A DNA stretch of 64,000 bases from an uncultured Actinomycetes bacterium (lineage in GTDB: Bacteria; Actinomycetota; Acidimicrobiia; Acidimicrobiales; Ilumatobacteraceae): the NCBI GenBank assembly GCA_903872155.1, contig CAIQJP010000042.1, forward strand, positions 19,028-83,027, given 5' to 3'. Shown piece after piece: positions 33,198-44,665 of this stretch (positions are counted from its first letter, which is position 1; every line of letters begins with the position of its first letter). Below the pieces are notes generated by a model. It was not told the DNA's origin. It made no database searches and saw nothing but the letters and a program-made list of their open reading frames with translations. A program made the translations under genes and the position numbers.

Positions 33198-35471
33198 ATG
33201 CAAGAACTCCTCACGTTCACAATCATTGGTCTGTCAACGGGCGCAATCTACGCAGTTGTCGCGAGTGGATTAGTCGTCACCTACACAACTTCGGGCATCT
33301 TCAACCTCGCTCACGGAGCGACCGGCATGCTGGCCGCATTTACATACTGGCAGTTGCGGTTTGACTGGAATATGCCAGCACCTTTGGCTCTCTTCATCAC
33401 GCTGTTCGTTCTTTGCCCCCTCTTTGGGATTCTCACCGAACGATTCGTCATGCGAGGCCTGCAAGGAACTTCAGAAGTTGTGCGCCTTTCGGTCACAGTT
33501 GCCTTATTCGCTTTCATGATCGGAATTGCTAACTGGGTTTGGCCAAGCGATTCAAGCCGTGAAGCCTTTACAAAGTTCTTTGAGGGCAACACGGTCTCGA
33601 TCGGTGGAATCAACATCAGTTGGCACAAACTGATCACATTTGGTTGCGCCATTTTGGTTGCCATAGTTCTGCGTCTCTTGCTCTTCCGCACCCGCATGGG
33701 CGTCGCAATGCGTGCGGTCGTTGACGATCGTGCACTCACTGAACTCAACGGTGGACGACCAGATCGTGTTGCGATGTTTGCCTGGGCACTCAGCGCAATG
33801 CTTGCTGGTCTTGCCGGAATCTTGCTGGCCGGCGAACAACAACTCAACATTGAGCCACTCGTCCTTCTCGTCATCAACGCTTACGCGGCTGCCATCATCG
33901 GCCGTTTAAAGAATTTGCCGATGACATTTGCTGGAGCCGCAGTTCTGGGTTTGCTTGATGCGTACTATCTCCAATTCTCGGACAAGTCATGGTTCCCTCA
34001 ATCAATCATGGGATTCGGAATTTCGGGGATGCGGGCGTCGATCCCCACAATCGTTCTTTTCATCGCACTTCTGGCTCGTCCACAAAGTCGGTTACGAGCT
34101 GGCGTTGTGCGTATTCGTGAGCAGAACAAGGTCCCCACCTGGAGTGCTTCATTGATGGGTGCTGTTGCCTTGATTGCGATCGTTGTTGCTATTTCTGGAA
34201 TGCTCACACGCTCCAACACTCTCTTGTTGCTCAATGGATTTACGTTCGCCATCGTGGCCTTGTCGCTCGTCCCGCTCACCGGGTACGCCGGCCAGATGTC
34301 GCTTGCTCCGCTCACCTTTGCTGGGCTTGGTGCAATCGCGATGTCAAAACTTCCAGGCGATGGAAATTTGCTGACGTTAATTGTGGCGGTAGTTATCGTC
34401 GCGCTCATCGGCGCACTTGTTGCACTTCCTGCTATTCGACTCTCCGGTATTTATCTGGCACTTTCAACGGCAGCTTTCGCTGTCTTGGTCACAAAACTGA
34501 TTTTCAATCAGAAGCAAACTTTCATGAGTGGCAACATTGCCGTACCAGTGCTTGACATCCCGTTCATTGAAATCAACTCACCGCGGGGCCGCTTAATTTT
34601 GGCATCTGCAGCATTTTCACTTCTAGGTCTAGGCGTCGTAGCAATTCGTCGCAGCCGACTTGGACGTCGCCTCATCGCACTCAAAGATTCCCCAGCTGCT
34701 GCCGCAACGTTAGGTATGAGTCTGACTCGCACCAAGTTGGCAGCTTTCGCAATTTCGGCAGGCATTGCCGCTTGTGCAGGAGCACTAGCCGGCGACAAAG
34801 TGAGTCCGCAGCAGTATGACTTCACGCAAAGTTTGCCCATCGTGTTGCTCACAGTTGTTGGCGGAGTCGGAACTGTTGGAGGCGCTTTGTTTGGCGGGCT
34901 GATGCTTGGTGGTAATTCAGTTCTGGCATCAGTCGTACCAACTCTCAAGAACGTCACCAAGATTCTTCCTGGCACCATTGGTGTCACTCTTGGTCGCAAT
35001 CCGAGTGGAGCGGCAAACCAGATTGCTGATGCCTTTCGCTCGCTCTCCAACCGTTGGAGCCTTCTTGCATTCGCGGCGACTGGTGGAATTGTCATCTGGA
35101 TTCTTGATGCCCAATACGTCATTTCGCATTGGGCGTTCTTTATCAGTGGCGTCTTTTGGTTGCTCGCGGTTACCCCCAACCTCGTCGGGATTTTGCAAGC
35201 ACCCAGAACTCGTCAGATCATCGCCAGCATCTATCTCGCGATCGGTGTCATCGTTGCGATTTCGATTGATTGGGACAACGCAGTCGATTCAACTGGCAAG
35301 CGCCTCATCGCACTAGTTCTACTCATCGCTTTGTTTGGAGTCGGCGCACAACGCTTGACCGAAAATGCTCCGCGAGTACACCGCGCATCTCCCGATGTCA
35401 TCGGCTTGACCACAGCATTCACCGATGAAGAACTCGATCACGCCGAACGCGAACTAGGCGTGGTGCTCTGA
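33198..35471 (+). CDS. Fused LivH-LivM ABC permease with extra C-terminal membrane domain
   Basis: A 757-residue polytopic protein. Residues about 1-300 are LivH-like ([45 protein letters not shown]). Residues about 310-620 are LivM-like ([46 protein letters not shown]). A further 130 residues add about three hydrophobic segments (from [17 protein letters not shown]) and a soluble acidic tail. Fusion of the two permeases is known; the added segment is less common. The stop overlaps the next start by one base (TGATG). Confidence 0.9.
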   Translation: MQELLTFTIIGLSTGAIYAVVASGLVVTYTTSGIFNLAHGATGMLAAFTYWQLRFDWNMPAPLALFITLFVLCPLFGILTERFVMRGLQGTSEVVRLSVTVALFAFMIGIANWVWPSDSSREAFTKFFEGNTVSIGGINISWHKLITFGCAILVAIVLRLLLFRTRMGVAMRAVVDDRALTELNGGRPDRVAMFAWALSAMLAGLAGILLAGEQQLNIEPLVLLVINAYAAAIIGRLKNLPMTFAGAAVLGLLDAYYLQFSDKSWFPQSIMGFGISGMRASIPTIVLFIALLARPQSRLRAGVVRIREQNKVPTWSASLMGAVALIAIVVAISGMLTRSNTLLLLNGFTFAIVALSLVPLTGYAGQMSLAPLTFAGLGAIAMSKLPGDGNLLTLIVAVVIVALIGALVALPAIRLSGIYLALSTAAFAVLVTKLIFNQKQTFMSGNIAVPVLDIPFIEINSPRGRLILASAAFSLLGLGVVAIRRSRLGRRLIALKDSPAAAATLGMSLTRTKLAAFAISAGIAACAGALAGDKVSPQQYDFTQSLPIVLLTVVGGVGTVGGALFGGLMLGGNSVLASVVPTLKNVTKILPGTIGVTLGRNPSGAANQIADAFRSLSNRWSLLAFAATGGIVIWILDAQYVISHWAFFISGVFWLLAVTPNLVGILQAPRTRQIIASIYLAIGVIVAISIDWDNAVDSTGKRLIALVLLIALFGVGAQRLTENAPRVHRASPDVIGLTTAFTDEELDHAERELGVVL

Positions 35472-36181
35472 TGTCACTTCTTGAAGTTCGTGGTGTGATG
35501 GTTCGCTTTGGTGGCGTCATGGCCGTTGGCGGAGTCGACCTTGATGTTCAAGCTGGTGAAGTCACCGGCCTCATCGGCCCCAACGGTGCCGGCAAAACCA
35601 CGTTGTTTAACGTCATCAGTGGAATGCAAGAGCCCACAGCAGGTTCGGTGCATGTCAGTGGTGTTGAAGTGACACACGAGGCTCCTCACCGCCGAGCACG
35701 ACGTGGTCTTGCTCGCACCTTTCAACGTCTCGAACTGTTTAGTTCGCTCACGGTGCGCGACAACGTGAGAGTTGCCGCCGAACTAGCTGCACTCACGAAT
35801 GTGGATGAGACCGTTGACAACTTGCTCGAAAAAGTAGGAGTCAGTGAATTAGCTGAACAAACCGCCGGCGATCTTCCCACTGGCTCAGCGCGTCTCGTTG
35901 AAATTGCTCGAGCTCTTGCAACAGGTCCACGATTACTGCTTCTTGATGAACCAGCTTCTGGCCTTGACGAAGCCGAAAGCGATCGACTTGGTGTGCTGCT
36001 TCGCGAACTCACTGCCGACGGGCTCGGTGTACTACTTGTTGAACATGACATGAGTTTGGTCATGCATGTGTGCGATCGTATTTTTGTTCTCGATCTCGGA
36101 TTCATCATCGCTAACGGAACACCAAGTGAAATTCAGCACGACCCCAAGGTGCTTCACGCCTATCTCGGAGCGCCGTCATGA
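35471..36181 (+). CDS. ABC ATPase, LivG type
   Basis: A 236-residue ATPase with Walker [10 protein letters not shown], Walker [13 protein letters not shown] and switch His in LVEHDMSLV. The signature region reads [16 protein letters not shown], departing from the usual LSGGQ but typical of some LivG members. It energises the fused permease together with the next gene, which overlaps by four bases (ATGA). Confidence 0.92.
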   Translation: MSLLEVRGVMVRFGGVMAVGGVDLDVQAGEVTGLIGPNGAGKTTLFNVISGMQEPTAGSVHVSGVEVTHEAPHRRARRGLARTFQRLELFSSLTVRDNVRVAAELAALTNVDETVDNLLEKVGVSELAEQTAGDLPTGSARLVEIARALATGPRLLLLDEPASGLDEAESDRLGVLLRELTADGLGVLLVEHDMSLVMHVCDRIFVLDLGFIIANGTPSEIQHDPKVLHAYLGAPS

Positions 36182-36882
36182 CGAACCCGATTCTTGAACT
36201 TCGCAATATTCGTGCTTCGTACGGATCTATCGAAGTACTTCACGGAGTCAACCTTTCAATTGGTCGCGGCGAAGTCGTGGCGTTACTCGGACCCAATGGT
36301 GCGGGTAAGAGCACCATGATCAAAGTCGTCAGTGGCTTATTACGCCCAACGTCTGGTCAACTCATCGTGGGTGGACGTGATGTCACTGGTGCAGCAGCGA
36401 GTGCGCTCGCTCGCGCCGGCCTATGCACGATCCCTGAAGGACGCGGTATCTTTCCAAACCTGACCGTTCGCGAAAACTTATTGATGGCCACGTTTAGCGG
36501 TCACAAGTTGTCAGATATTGAAGAACGTACCTACTCGCGCTTTCCTCGCCTATCTGAACGCCGTACACAGTTGGCCGGGACTATGTCTGGTGGCGAACAA
36601 CAGATGTTGTCGTTGGCTCGTGCCCTCGCAACAAATCCAGTGATTTTGTTGCTTGATGAATTATCAATGGGGCTTGCTCCATTGATCGTTGCCGAGTTGT
36701 ATCAGCAGGTCGCAGCAATAGCCGCCGAAGGAGTTTCAGTTTTGGTGGTTGAGCAATTCGCTCGTACGGTGCTCGGCGTTGCTGACCAAGCAGTATTACT
36801 AGCTCACGGAAAAGTTCAAGTCTCAGGTAAAGCATCGGAAATTGGTGAAGATGTTTTGGCCGGAGCATATTTAGGTTCATAA
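36178..36882 (+). CDS. ABC ATPase, LivF type
   Basis: A 234-residue ATPase with Walker [10 protein letters not shown], signature MSGGEQQM, Walker [15 protein letters not shown] (Leu in place of the usual Pro after the Glu) and VEQFARTVL. It is the second nucleotide-binding subunit of the importer and is coupled to the LivG gene. Last gene of the transporter operon. Confidence 0.92.
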   Translation: MTNPILELRNIRASYGSIEVLHGVNLSIGRGEVVALLGPNGAGKSTMIKVVSGLLRPTSGQLIVGGRDVTGAAASALARAGLCTIPEGRGIFPNLTVRENLLMATFSGHKLSDIEERTYSRFPRLSERRTQLAGTMSGGEQQMLSLARALATNPVILLLDELSMGLAPLIVAELYQQVAAIAAEGVSVLVVEQFARTVLGVADQAVLLAHGKVQVSGKASEIGEDVLAGAYLGS

Positions 36883-36927
36883 TTCTTCTACACCAATTCT
36901 CTTACACACTTAGAAACGGACACGACC

Positions 36928-37296
36928 ATGAACGAAGATCGAATCCAAACCTTTACCGAAGAAATCGGCGAATTGAAGTTGCGTGGCGCGCGTGCCGATC
37001 GCGAACGTTGGCTGTTGATCCTCGGCGGACTCGGCCTCGTGGCTGGCGTCGGACTTGCAATTTTTGGAGGCTTCCAAGCAAGTGGTACGACGAACCTGGG
37101 TGACCAGATCGCATTCTTGGCGACGGGCACATTGATCGGTCTCGCACTTGTCATCGCCGGAACCGCGTTGTTTATACGCTACTCAATTGCCCGCTTCATG
37201 CGATTCTGGTTGGTGCGTCTCGTTCATGAACACCGCAGTGAGACCGACCGTGTGATCGGTGCACTTAAAGAGATCGAAGCGAAACTCAGCAAATAG
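36928..37296 (+). CDS. Small two-helix membrane protein, function unknown
   Basis: A 122-residue protein with a charged N-terminal helix (EEIGELKLRGARADRERW), two transmembrane segments (about residues 28-50 and 66-88) and a basic/acidic C-terminal helix ending IEAKLSK. No family recognised. The stop lies three bases from the convergent AAA+ gene. It could belong to the transporter operon 45 bases upstream. Confidence 0.65.
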   Translation: MNEDRIQTFTEEIGELKLRGARADRERWLLILGGLGLVAGVGLAIFGGFQASGTTNLGDQIAFLATGTLIGLALVIAGTALFIRYSIARFMRFWLVRLVHEHRSETDRVIGALKEIEAKLSK

Positions 37297-37299
37297 TTC

Positions 37300-38718
37300 T
37301 TAGCGTGCGCGGTAAGTGCCGCCGCCTAGACCGCTGGTGTCCTTGTTCAAGCGCTTCGACAAGTGCATTCCTTCAAGGATGAACTCAACAGCTGCCGCAA
37401 CACTCGCAGCGCTGTCATCGCCGTCAATCAGCGAATCGACGATTGGACGCAATGCAGGAATATTGCCGATGAGCATCGCTTGTTCTTCAGACGGCACATC
37501 TTCACCCGTGTGAACAACTGCGCCTTCTTCAAAAGCAGTTAATACGGCACCCGTTAACTCTGGTTGCACAACTTGGCGATAAACGGTGAGAACTGAAGCC
37601 TTAATCAGGTCGCGCAACACTTGCCCTTCGCATCCCTCTTCAAGAGCTTCAATTTCAATCTTTCCACCCGTTGACGCAGCGAATGCATCAAGGTCACACA
37701 CTCGAGGAACCACATTGGTTTCGCCCAAACGTAAACCGCGACGCAAAGCGTTAGCAGCCATCACTTCATAGTTACTCACGCTCAATCGAACACTGACACC
37801 ACTGCGCTGATTGACCTGGCTACTACTACGCGCCAACTGACTAAAAGTTGCGACGACGTGTTCCATGTAGGCCGGAACAGTCACCTTGACATCGCCCACG
37901 CTAGGCGGACGTGCTTCTTGGCGAATAATCTGCACTTCAGTCGATGCCTCAAGCGGATAGTGCGTGCGAATCTGGCTGCCAAAACGATCTTTCAACGGCG
38001 TGATGATTCGACCGCGGTTGGTGTAATCCTCAGGGTTCGCTGAAGCGACGAGTAACACATCAATTGGGAGACGGATCTTGTAGCCGCGAACTTGGACATC
38101 GCGTTCTTCAAGAATGTTCAACAAACCAACCTGAATTCGTTCCGACAAGTCGGGCAATTCGTTAATGGCAAAAATTCCACGGTTCGTGCGCGGCACGAGA
38201 CCGTAATGCAATGTGAGTTCATCACTGAGGTAACGACCTTCAGCAACTTTGATGGGGTCAACTTCACCAATCAGGTCGGCAATAGATGTATCAGGGGTCG
38301 CCAACTTTTCGCCGAAACGAACATCGCGATGCACCCACGTAATTGGAGCCTTGTCACCTTTTTGTTCAACGAGATCGCGAGCGTGCTTAGAGACGGGGTT
38401 ATAGGGATCGTCATTAATCTCGCTACCGGCGATGATGGGCAACCACTCATCAAGCAAGCCGGTCAAACTACGAATCATGCGGGTCTTGGCCTGACCACGC
38501 TCTCCCAAAAAGATCACATCATGCCCGGCCAAGATTGCGTTCTCGAGTTGCGGCATCACGGTGTCTTCGTAACCGAGGACACCTTCAAACAATGGTTGCT
38601 TGGCCATTATGCGTGCGACCGCATTGCGACGCATCTCTTCTTTGACGGGACGCGAGACCCATCCAGATGCTTTGAGTTCACGAATATTGGCCGCTGAGGG
38701 TGCCGGAGAATTTGACAT
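37300..38718 (-). CDS. AAA+ ATPase, magnesium-chelatase/MoxR-like (Rv0958 type)
   Basis: A 472-residue AAA+ protein. Walker A appears as LGERGQAKTR rather than the usual GxxGxGKT, Walker B-like FAINELPDLSERIQ, and sensor-1 region LLVASANPEDYTNRGRI. Length and sequence fit the actinobacterial family annotated as possible magnesium chelatase subunit (M. tuberculosis Rv0958). No chlorophyll genes are near, so a chaperone role is more likely. The ATG at 38718 is preferred over a GTG at 38739. The usual VWA partner is not adjacent. Confidence 0.8.
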   Translation of the reverse strand: MSNSPAPSAANIRELKASGWVSRPVKEEMRRNAVARIMAKQPLFEGVLGYEDTVMPQLENAILAGHDVIFLGERGQAKTRMIRSLTGLLDEWLPIIAGSEINDDPYNPVSKHARDLVEQKGDKAPITWVHRDVRFGEKLATPDTSIADLIGEVDPIKVAEGRYLSDELTLHYGLVPRTNRGIFAINELPDLSERIQVGLLNILEERDVQVRGYKIRLPIDVLLVASANPEDYTNRGRIITPLKDRFGSQIRTHYPLEASTEVQIIRQEARPPSVGDVKVTVPAYMEHVVATFSQLARSSSQVNQRSGVSVRLSVSNYEVMAANALRRGLRLGETNVVPRVCDLDAFAASTGGKIEIEALEEGCEGQVLRDLIKASVLTVYRQVVQPELTGAVLTAFEEGAVVHTGEDVPSEEQAMLIGNIPALRPIVDSLIDGDDSAASVAAAVEFILEGMHLSKRLNKDTSGLGGGTYRAR

Positions 38719-38785
38719 ATCTTGAGAGTAATCCGCCACTGATGAAACGCAGTGGTCGTGCCCTTTCTCTACTACCGTCTGAGGT

Positions 38786-40954
38786 GTGACAACCTCGACC
38801 GAGCATGAGAATGAGATGTGGACCTCTCTCGATCTCTCAGGTCAGTGGCGTGTCACCAAGGCGACTGATGATGCCCTACGCACCAGTGTTGGCCTTGATA
38901 CCGACGACGAAGAATGGCCGACGATTCAGGTTCCAAGCCATTGGCAATCACACCCACTCTTTGTCTCCGAAAATGGACCTCTTTTGTATCGCAAAGACTT
39001 CGAACTCGGCGTGCCCGAATCTGGCGAACGACGCTTCATCGTGGTTGACGGACTTTTTTATCAAGGCGACGTATGGCTGGACGGCGCCTACTTGGGTGAC
39101 CCCGAGGGCTATTTCATCCCTCATGCGTACGACATCACTGCTCTTGCAAAGCTTGATACCGAACACGTCTTAGCCATCGGAGCGACGTGTAGTCCTCAAC
39201 GTGACAAAAAGGCTAAGCGAAATATCACTGGCGTCTTCCAACATTGGGATTGCATTGATCCCGATTTCAATCCCGGTGGAATTTGGCGCGGTGTACGCAT
39301 TGAGAGATCAGGACCGGTGCGCATTGATGCCCTACGCGTTCTGTGTCGCGATGCCAACGAAGCTCGCGCCAATGTACGTCTGAGTGCTCGACTCGATAGC
39401 GACAGCGATCTTCCAGTTCGCATCGTCACTTATGTCAATAACAAGGTTGTTGACGAAATTGAAAAGTCATTGGCGAACGGAATCAATACTCTCGATTGGG
39501 ACATTGATATTGACGAGCCAAAACTCTGGTGGCCGTGGTCAATGGGTCAGCAAAATCTCACGGATATCCGAGTTGAAGTTGTGCACAACGGTACCGTCAG
39601 CCACTCGGTCCGTCGACGAACGGGCTTACGCGAAGTAGCAGTTCAAGATTGGGTCTATTCGATCAATGGCGAACGTATCTTTTTGAAGGGTGCAAATCTT
39701 GCGCCGACACGAGCGATGTTGGGCGATGCCAACGAAACTGAACTACGTCGCGATATTGAACTAGCCCGCGAGGCTGGTCTTGATCTTGTTCGAGTGCACG
39801 GACATATCTCGCGAACTGAGTTATATGACGCAGCCGATGAACTCGGAATGTTGATTTGGCAAGATTTTCCCTTGCAGTGGGGTTACGCCCGCCAAATTCG
39901 GCGAGAGGCAGTGCGGCAAGCCGAAGAAGCCGTCAACATCCTCGGACATCATCCATCAATCATGACCTGGTGCGCGCATAACGAACCTTTCACTTTCAGC
40001 GTCTCTCCAGGTGAGTCATTTGATTTCAAAAAGATGGCCGTTCCTTTTCTTGCCGGCCATCAACTTCCTACATGGAACAAGAGCGTTCTCGATCGTTGGG
40101 TGAAGCGCTCATTTGAAAAGGCTGACGTCACGCGACCAGTCATTGCACATAGCGGCGTGTTACCGCACTTACCCACACTCGATGGCACCGATAGTCACTT
40201 GTACTTCGGTTGGTATCACGGACACGAACGCGATCTTCCAGGATTCGCTGCCAAGATTCCGCGCCTCATGCGATTCGTCAGCGAGTTTGGTGCGCAGGCC
40301 ATTCCTGAATCAACTGAATTCTTCGATGCAACTGAATGGCCAGTTTTAGATTGGGAAAAACTCGAGAACAAGTTTGGTATGCAGCGTGGGAATTTTGAAA
40401 ATCACTGCCCTGCTTCGGCCTTTGACAGTTTTAATGAATGGCGCGTCGCAACGCAGACATATCAAGCGGACGTCATTCGTTACCACATTGAAACTCTGCG
40501 TCGATTGAAGTACCGACCAACTGGTGGTTTTTGCATGTTTGCTTTAAACGATGCAATGCCCATGATTTCGTGGAGTGTGCTTGATCACAAACGCGTTCCT
40601 AAATTGGGATACACCGCACTCGCCGAAGCTTGCCGTCCCGTCATCGTGACGGCTGATCGTCTACCTCAATCAATGCGGCCGGGCGACCAACTACGAGTTG
40701 CCCTTCATGTTGTCAGCGATCTACATCGCGAACTCGAAGACGCCACAGTGACCGCAACAGTTGAGTCAACCGGCGATCCGCAGGTATGGCAGTTCGAAGG
40801 CGCCATTGCAGCCGACGATTGCACCCTGGTTGGGCACATCTTGATGACAGCACCATTTGCTGAAGGCCCAGTGGTATTAGACCTGACGCTCGTGAGTGGA
40901 GATGTCGTTGCGACTAACCGTTATCAAACAGTTGTCATCGCAAAGTTGTCATAG
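38786..40954 (+). CDS. Glycoside hydrolase family 2, beta-mannosidase-like
   Basis: A 722-residue cytoplasmic enzyme without signal peptide. It has an N-terminal jelly roll (LSGQWRV, PSHWQSHP), an immunoglobulin-like domain, then the TIM barrel with VRVHGHISRTELYDAADELG, the acid/base Glu in CAHNEPF and the probable nucleophile Glu in MRFVSEFGAQ. It should cleave terminal beta-linked sugars, mannose being likely by resemblance. The GTG at 38786 has no well-placed ribosome binding site; ATG at 38816 is an alternative. Transcribed away from the AAA+ gene. Confidence 0.83.
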   Translation: MTTSTEHENEMWTSLDLSGQWRVTKATDDALRTSVGLDTDDEEWPTIQVPSHWQSHPLFVSENGPLLYRKDFELGVPESGERRFIVVDGLFYQGDVWLDGAYLGDPEGYFIPHAYDITALAKLDTEHVLAIGATCSPQRDKKAKRNITGVFQHWDCIDPDFNPGGIWRGVRIERSGPVRIDALRVLCRDANEARANVRLSARLDSDSDLPVRIVTYVNNKVVDEIEKSLANGINTLDWDIDIDEPKLWWPWSMGQQNLTDIRVEVVHNGTVSHSVRRRTGLREVAVQDWVYSINGERIFLKGANLAPTRAMLGDANETELRRDIELAREAGLDLVRVHGHISRTELYDAADELGMLIWQDFPLQWGYARQIRREAVRQAEEAVNILGHHPSIMTWCAHNEPFTFSVSPGESFDFKKMAVPFLAGHQLPTWNKSVLDRWVKRSFEKADVTRPVIAHSGVLPHLPTLDGTDSHLYFGWYHGHERDLPGFAAKIPRLMRFVSEFGAQAIPESTEFFDATEWPVLDWEKLENKFGMQRGNFENHCPASAFDSFNEWRVATQTYQADVIRYHIETLRRLKYRPTGGFCMFALNDAMPMISWSVLDHKRVPKLGYTALAEACRPVIVTADRLPQSMRPGDQLRVALHVVSDLHRELEDATVTATVESTGDPQVWQFEGAIAADDCTLVGHILMTAPFAEGPVVLDLTLVSGDVVATNRYQTVVIAKLS

Positions 40955-40958
40955 CAAA

Positions 40959-41735
40959 TTAGCTGCGCGAGATTTCTTTGCGGTTCTTGAGCTTGGACTT
41001 GCGATAGTCCTTGTTCATTAACGCAATGACATCAATCGAAATTTCCTTCGGGCACGCCGCTTCACATTCACCATGGTTGGTGCATGAACCGAAGTACTCG
41101 TCCATGGTCTCGACCATCGCTTCGGTGCGCTTGTATCGCTCGGCCTGACCTTGCGGCAACAAGTTGAGGTGCGAAATCTTCGCTGCTGTGAACAAGTTGG
41201 CTGCACCATTGGGGCATGCGGCAACACAAGCACCACAACCGATGCACTCAGCAGAGTCCATCGCTGCATCAGCAACACTCTTCGGAATCGGAATGAGGTT
41301 GGCATCGGGGGCACCACCGGTGTTCGCCGAAATGAAACCACCTGATTCGATGATGCGATCAAATGCTGAACGGTCAACCATCAAGTCTTTAATGATCGGG
41401 AACGCTGCAGCACGCCAGGGCTCGATCACGATTTCGTCGCCGCTCTTGAACTTGCGCATGTGCAACTGACATGTTGCGGTACTGCGCTCGGGACCGTGAG
41501 CTTGACCGTTAATCATCAAAGAACATGTTCCGCAAATTCCTTCACGACAGTCGTGGTCGAACACGACTGGCAACTTGTTCTCGCCGATGAGTCCTTCGTT
41601 GAGTACGTCAAGCATTTCGAGAAACGACGCTTCGTCGCTGATCTCGGGCATGACATATTCCTCGAAGTGACCCTTTTCGGTCGGACCTGACTGACGCCAG
41701 ATTTTGAGTTTGAGGTTCTTGAGATGGTTGCTCAC
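40959..41735 (-). CDS. sdhB: Succinate dehydrogenase iron-sulfur subunit
   Basis: A 258-residue subunit carrying three clusters: [2Fe-2S] ligands in CREGICGTC with a later Cys, and the two-cluster domain [15 protein letters not shown] and [13 protein letters not shown]. It passes electrons from the flavin subunit to the membrane cytochrome in complex II. It overlaps sdhA by four bases (ATGA) and ends four bases from the convergent GH2 gene. Confidence 0.95.
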   Translation of the reverse strand: MSNHLKNLKLKIWRQSGPTEKGHFEEYVMPEISDEASFLEMLDVLNEGLIGENKLPVVFDHDCREGICGTCSLMINGQAHGPERSTATCQLHMRKFKSGDEIVIEPWRAAAFPIIKDLMVDRSAFDRIIESGGFISANTGGAPDANLIPIPKSVADAAMDSAECIGCGACVAACPNGAANLFTAAKISHLNLLPQGQAERYKRTEAMVETMDEYFGSCTNHGECEAACPKEISIDVIALMNKDYRKSKLKNRKEISRS

Positions 41736-43654
41736 TTGTAGCTCCGTGTCGCTAGGTGAATTGCTTCAAAATTGAGTTCTTCTTTATGGCGGATCGACTT
41801 AGTGGAATCGCCGGTCCATTCCCAGGCTGCGACGTGAGCGAACTTCTCATCGTCACGCAATGCTTCGCCTTCTTCGGTCTGGTATTCAGCACGGAAGTGA
41901 CCGCCACAACTTTCTTCACGCTCAAGAGCGTCACGACACATCAACATGCCTAACTGGAAGAAGTCATCAACGCGACCAGCCTTTTCTAGAGTCTGGTTCA
42001 TGCTCTCGGCATCGCCAGTGACACGAAGATCCTTTTGGAATTCTTCGTACAGTGCGGGCAGCTCTGACAAAGCCTTTTCCAGACCTTGCTGCGTGCGCTC
42101 CATACCGCAGTAATCCCAAATGATGCGACCGACTTCGCGATGGAAGTAATCGGGTGAACGAGTTCCCTTGATGTCGACATAACCCTGGTAACGAGCTTGT
42201 GCCGCCAACTCAGCTTCTTTGAAAGCCGGGTGGTCGGTGCCCGGAATTGGCTTGTTCAACATTGGAGCCAAGTAATTGCCGATCGTGTATGGCAACACGA
42301 AGTAGCCATCGGCCAAACCTTGCATCAGTGCTGAAGCACCCAAGCGGTTTGCACCGTGGTCGGAGAAGTTGGCTTCACCGGCTGCATACAAACCAGGAAT
42401 GTTGGTCATGAGTTCGTAGTCGACCCACAAACCGCCCATGGTGTAGTGCGAAGCCGGGTAAATACGCATCGGCATGTCGTAAGGATTTTCGCCAGCAATA
42501 CGTTCGTACATTTCGAACAAGTTGCCGTAACGCTCTTCAACAACGTCTTTACCGAGACGATTGATGGCATCGCTGAAGTCGAGGTAAACACCATTCTTCA
42601 ACGGACCAACTCCACGACCCGAGTCAACTGAACGCTTGGCTGCACGTGACGAAATGTCACGCGGTGCCAAGTTGCCGTAGCTCGGGTACAAACGCTCAAG
42701 GATGTAGTCGCGCTCTGCTTCAGGAACCTGAGAAGCCGGACGAGTTTCATCTGGATTCTGCGGAACCCATACACGACCGTCGTTACGCAACGACTCTGAC
42801 ATGAGTGTCAACTTTGACTGTGTGGGATCGCTTTGCGGAATGCACGTTGGGTGAATCTGTGTGTAGCACGGGTTAGCGAACGTTGCACCTTTGCGGTGCG
42901 CACGCCAAGCAGCAGTGACGTTGCATGCCATTGCATTGGTCGACAAGAAGAACACGTTCCCGTATCCGCCAGTCGCCATGACAACCGCATGTGCTGAATG
43001 TGAAACCACTTCACCGTTCACCAAGTCGCGAGTCACGATGCCGGCACAACGACCTTCAATGGTGACGACGTCAACCAATTCGGTGCGGTTGAACATGCGC
43101 ACATTGCCTAGACCAATCTGGCGAGCAAGTTGCTGGTATGCACCGAGCAACAACTGCTGACCGGTCTGACCACGTGCATAGAAAGTACGACTTACTTGCG
43201 CTCCACCGAATGAACGGTTGTCGAGCATGCCGCCATACTCACGGGCGAACGGAACACCTTGAGCAACCATCTGGTCGATGATGTTGACTGACACTTCTGC
43301 CAAGCGATGCACGTTGGCTTCGCGTGCACGGAAGTCACCACCCTTGATGGTGTCATAGAACAAACGGTGAACGCTGTCGCCGTCTCCTTGATAGTTCTTC
43401 GCTGCGTTGATTCCACCTTGTGCAGCAATTGAGTGCGCACGTCGGGGCGAGTCATGGAAAGTGAAAACATCGACTTGGTAACCAAGTTCGGCCATCGTTG
43501 CTGCAGCTGAAGCACCAGCGAGTCCTGAACCAACCACGATGACTTTGAACTTGCGCTTGTTACCAGGCGCAACCAATTTGGCATCTTCTTTGTAGTTATT
43601 CCACTTGTCGTTAATTGAACCAGCGGGAATTTTGGAATTGAGTGTGATCGTCAT
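41732..43654 (-). CDS. sdhA: Succinate dehydrogenase flavoprotein subunit
   Basis: A 640-residue flavoprotein. FAD-binding [13 protein letters not shown] near residue 40, covalent-flavin His in [11 protein letters not shown], and substrate-site HPTCIPQ are all present. It oxidises succinate to fumarate in the TCA cycle. A GGAGATACTCAAA leader precedes the ATG. The subunit is of the long type paired with a single cytochrome b subunit (Bacillus/Bdellovibrio-like), consistent with the absence of sdhD. Confidence 0.95.
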   Translation of the reverse strand: MTITLNSKIPAGSINDKWNNYKEDAKLVAPGNKRKFKVIVVGSGLAGASAAATMAELGYQVDVFTFHDSPRRAHSIAAQGGINAAKNYQGDGDSVHRLFYDTIKGGDFRAREANVHRLAEVSVNIIDQMVAQGVPFAREYGGMLDNRSFGGAQVSRTFYARGQTGQQLLLGAYQQLARQIGLGNVRMFNRTELVDVVTIEGRCAGIVTRDLVNGEVVSHSAHAVVMATGGYGNVFFLSTNAMACNVTAAWRAHRKGATFANPCYTQIHPTCIPQSDPTQSKLTLMSESLRNDGRVWVPQNPDETRPASQVPEAERDYILERLYPSYGNLAPRDISSRAAKRSVDSGRGVGPLKNGVYLDFSDAINRLGKDVVEERYGNLFEMYERIAGENPYDMPMRIYPASHYTMGGLWVDYELMTNIPGLYAAGEANFSDHGANRLGASALMQGLADGYFVLPYTIGNYLAPMLNKPIPGTDHPAFKEAELAAQARYQGYVDIKGTRSPDYFHREVGRIIWDYCGMERTQQGLEKALSELPALYEEFQKDLRVTGDAESMNQTLEKAGRVDDFFQLGMLMCRDALEREESCGGHFRAEYQTEEGEALRDDEKFAHVAAWEWTGDSTKSIRHKEELNFEAIHLATRSYK

Positions 43655-43688
43655 TTTGAGTATCTCCTAGTAATTCCGTACGTACCGG

Positions 43689-44462
43689 TCAGCCGACAAC
43701 GCCGGCGAGCACTGCAATGGGGAATGAAACGTTGCCAACGACGATGATCGTTGCAAAAGCTGTTGCAATGGCACGACGCCATTTGTTGAATCGTGGATTG
43801 TTCCAACCCAGCGACTGGAACAAGCTCCACACGCCATGGAACAAGTGCGTACCAAGTGCGATATTGGCCAAGATGTAGAAGATCGCTACGGGAACTCGTT
43901 CAAGACTGAAGGCCACCGCGCCATACACATCTTTGACACCTTCAGCATCTTTTGTTCCGACATATGAGTTCACCGAACCTGCACCAAAGGTGAGGTCGAG
44001 CAAGTGCCAGATCAAGAACAACAAAACAATGATGCCCGTGTAGCGCATCGTGCGACTTGCGAAACTCGCAACTTGATAATCGCGTTCGCTCTGGTACTTC
44101 ACGGGACGTGCCTGCTTGTTCAACACCGTCAATGAGTACGCCGCATGAATGTGCAAGATCGCCATCGTGATGAGTCCGCCGCGCAATAACCACAACGTTC
44201 CCTTCTCGGGAAGAATTGGGTACAACAAACGCTCCAAAAAGTGGGCGTAGTGGTTGAGGTCTTCTTGACCCAAGTACATCTTCAGGTTGCCGATCATGTG
44301 GAAGAGCACAAATCCCAGCAAACCAATTCCGGTGATCGCCATGACGTACTTCTTGCCAACGGCTGTTCCATATAGATCAATCAAAAACGGCTTGCGCTTA
44401 CGAGCTGCTCGTTTGATTGCGGTTCCGGAGACCGGACCCCTCTTCATCACTGTCTGCGCCAT
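43689..44462 (-). CDS. sdhC: Succinate dehydrogenase cytochrome b subunit, single-subunit type
   Basis: About 257 residues with five hydrophobic segments and the heme-ligand candidates His in LFHMIGNLKMY, ILHIHAAYS, LIWHLLDLTFG and GTHLFHGVW. This is the b558 family where one protein replaces SdhC plus SdhD. The ATG at 44462 gives the normal length; the open frame to 44588 would add an Arg-rich tail and is rejected. First gene of the sdhCAB operon. Confidence 0.9.
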   Translation of the reverse strand: MAQTVMKRGPVSGTAIKRAARKRKPFLIDLYGTAVGKKYVMAITGIGLLGFVLFHMIGNLKMYLGQEDLNHYAHFLERLLYPILPEKGTLWLLRGGLITMAILHIHAAYSLTVLNKQARPVKYQSERDYQVASFASRTMRYTGIIVLLFLIWHLLDLTFGAGSVNSYVGTKDAEGVKDVYGAVAFSLERVPVAIFYILANIALGTHLFHGVWSLFQSLGWNNPRFNKWRRAIATAFATIIVVGNVSFPIAVLAGVVG

Positions 44463-44598
44463 CGTGACCTGCGCCTTTCGAAAATGAATGCGGCTCATCA
44501 CACGATGAACCCGCTGAGACGCTACTCCCCGAGCGCCCGTTGCCCTGAAATCAACCGCCGAAAAAGCCCCCAAGTCGACAACCGTCACAAACCCCCTC

Positions 44599-44612
44599 TC
44601 AGAAATTTCTGA
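44599..44612. promoter_or_regulatory. 14-bp perfect palindrome upstream of sdhC
   Basis: TCAGAAATTTCTGA, symmetric without spacer, lies 137 bases upstream of the sdhC start in the roughly 270-base gap shared with hppA. It could be an operator for either gene. The rest of the gap holds a TACAAT box and an hppA leader hairpin. Confidence 0.4.
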
Positions 44613-44665
44613 AAGTTTCCCGCCACTTATGCCTTGTCATGTCGCACTCAGGGCTGAGGATTCTC

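Noticed and set aside
34508..35179. Antisense open frame of 223 codons within the permease gene
   Set aside because: Its composition is Ser/Pro/Arg-rich without any domain, and the plus-strand LivM sequence is unmistakable.
37300..38718. Magnesium chelatase for chlorophyll synthesis
   Set aside because: No pigment genes nearby and a non-standard Walker A; the Rv0958-type AAA+ family fits better.
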